Shown piece after piece: positions 5,122 to 5,131 of a stretch of DNA of 5,131 nt (position 1 is its first letter; every line of letters starts with the position of its first letter). A model generated the notes under the pieces. That model saw only the letters and a program-made list of their open reading frames with translations. It was not told the DNA's origin and made no database searches. The position numbers and the translations under genes are program-made. The stretch lies in assembly GCA_002399505.1 (NCBI GenBank), contig DHDT01000059.1, forward strand, positions 5,416 through 10,546. Reading direction: 5' to 3'. This stretch comes from Caryophanales bacterium UBA4869. Lineage in GTDB: Bacteria > Bacillota_I > Bacilli_A > RFN20 > CAG-288.

Positions 5122-5131
5122 TATCTATTAG

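Larger units (their letters stand above)
4553..5131. repeat. Direct repeat unit, copy 2 (runs to window end)
   Basis: This is the counterpart of 3544-4124 in the same orientation, offset about 1007-1009 bp. The first 100 bp match copy 1 closely. The segment 4660-4842 is diverged and holds no gene I can support. Positions 4843-4923 are identical to copy 1, and the peptide, leader and promoter follow. The alignment still holds at the last base, so the right boundary may lie outside the window. No tRNA lies at its left edge, unlike copy 1. In the diverged part, TATAAGGA (4754-4761) pairs with TCCTTATA (4775-4782) before CTTTTT. Copy 1 has a weaker equivalent, TAATAAG/CTTATTA at 3746-3752/3770-3776. 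Confidence 0.9.

Noticed and set aside
3544..5131. CRISPR array
   Set aside because: There are only two long copies, with no short regularly spaced repeats and no cas gene.
3544..5131. Insertion sequences or a transposon flanked by direct repeats
   Set aside because: I saw no transposase motif, terminal inverted repeats or target-site duplication. The repeats carry their own conserved RNA and peptide genes.

Overview
The window looks like chromosomal DNA from a low-to-moderate-GC Bacillota. An Erysipelotrichia-like gut firmicute is my guess, from the style of the fused ABC transporter, the strong AGGAGG ribosome binding sites and the CCA-encoding tRNA. No marker fixes the species.

Layout. 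Bases 1-300 hold the C-terminal 99 residues of an unrecognised membrane protein. It is followed by a hairpin at 320-346. Bases 372-3398 encode a complete 1008-residue ABC exporter subunit with an N-terminal ATPase and a MacB/FtsX-type permease fused in one chain. A strong bidirectional terminator at 3406-3435 separates it from a convergent tRNA-Lys(CUU) gene on the minus strand (3445-3520), which has its own near-consensus promoter.

From about 3544 to the window end there is no conventional gene. Instead there are two diverged direct copies of a roughly 580-bp unit (3544-4124 and 4553-5131, offset about 1007-1009 bp), separated by about 430 bp. Each copy holds the same compact arrangement: a 28-codon minus-strand ORF for a hydrophobic peptide with a charged tail and a strong Shine-Dalgarno, and a convergent plus-strand promoter (TTGAAA, 17 bp, TATACT) driving a small RNA of about 60 nt. 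That RNA ends in an intrinsic terminator overlapping the last codons of the peptide gene. Promoter plus small-RNA head are identical over 81 nt between copies, while the middle of the unit has diverged strongly.

I interpret each copy as a type I toxin-antitoxin-like module (membrane peptide plus antisense RNA). The peptide matches no family I can name (not Fst/Ldr, TxpA/BsrG, Ibs or TisB by sequence). The peptide mRNA leader also carries a sequence repeated in the small RNA head, so the leader could pair with the mRNA's own 3' region. A second hairpin can mask the Shine-Dalgarno. Together these suggest a built-in translational switch. The function is inferred from architecture only.

The spacer between the copies (4125-4552) contains a more GC-rich stretch with an unrecognised short ORF ending in a hairpin with a T-rich tail. 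It may be a gene remnant.
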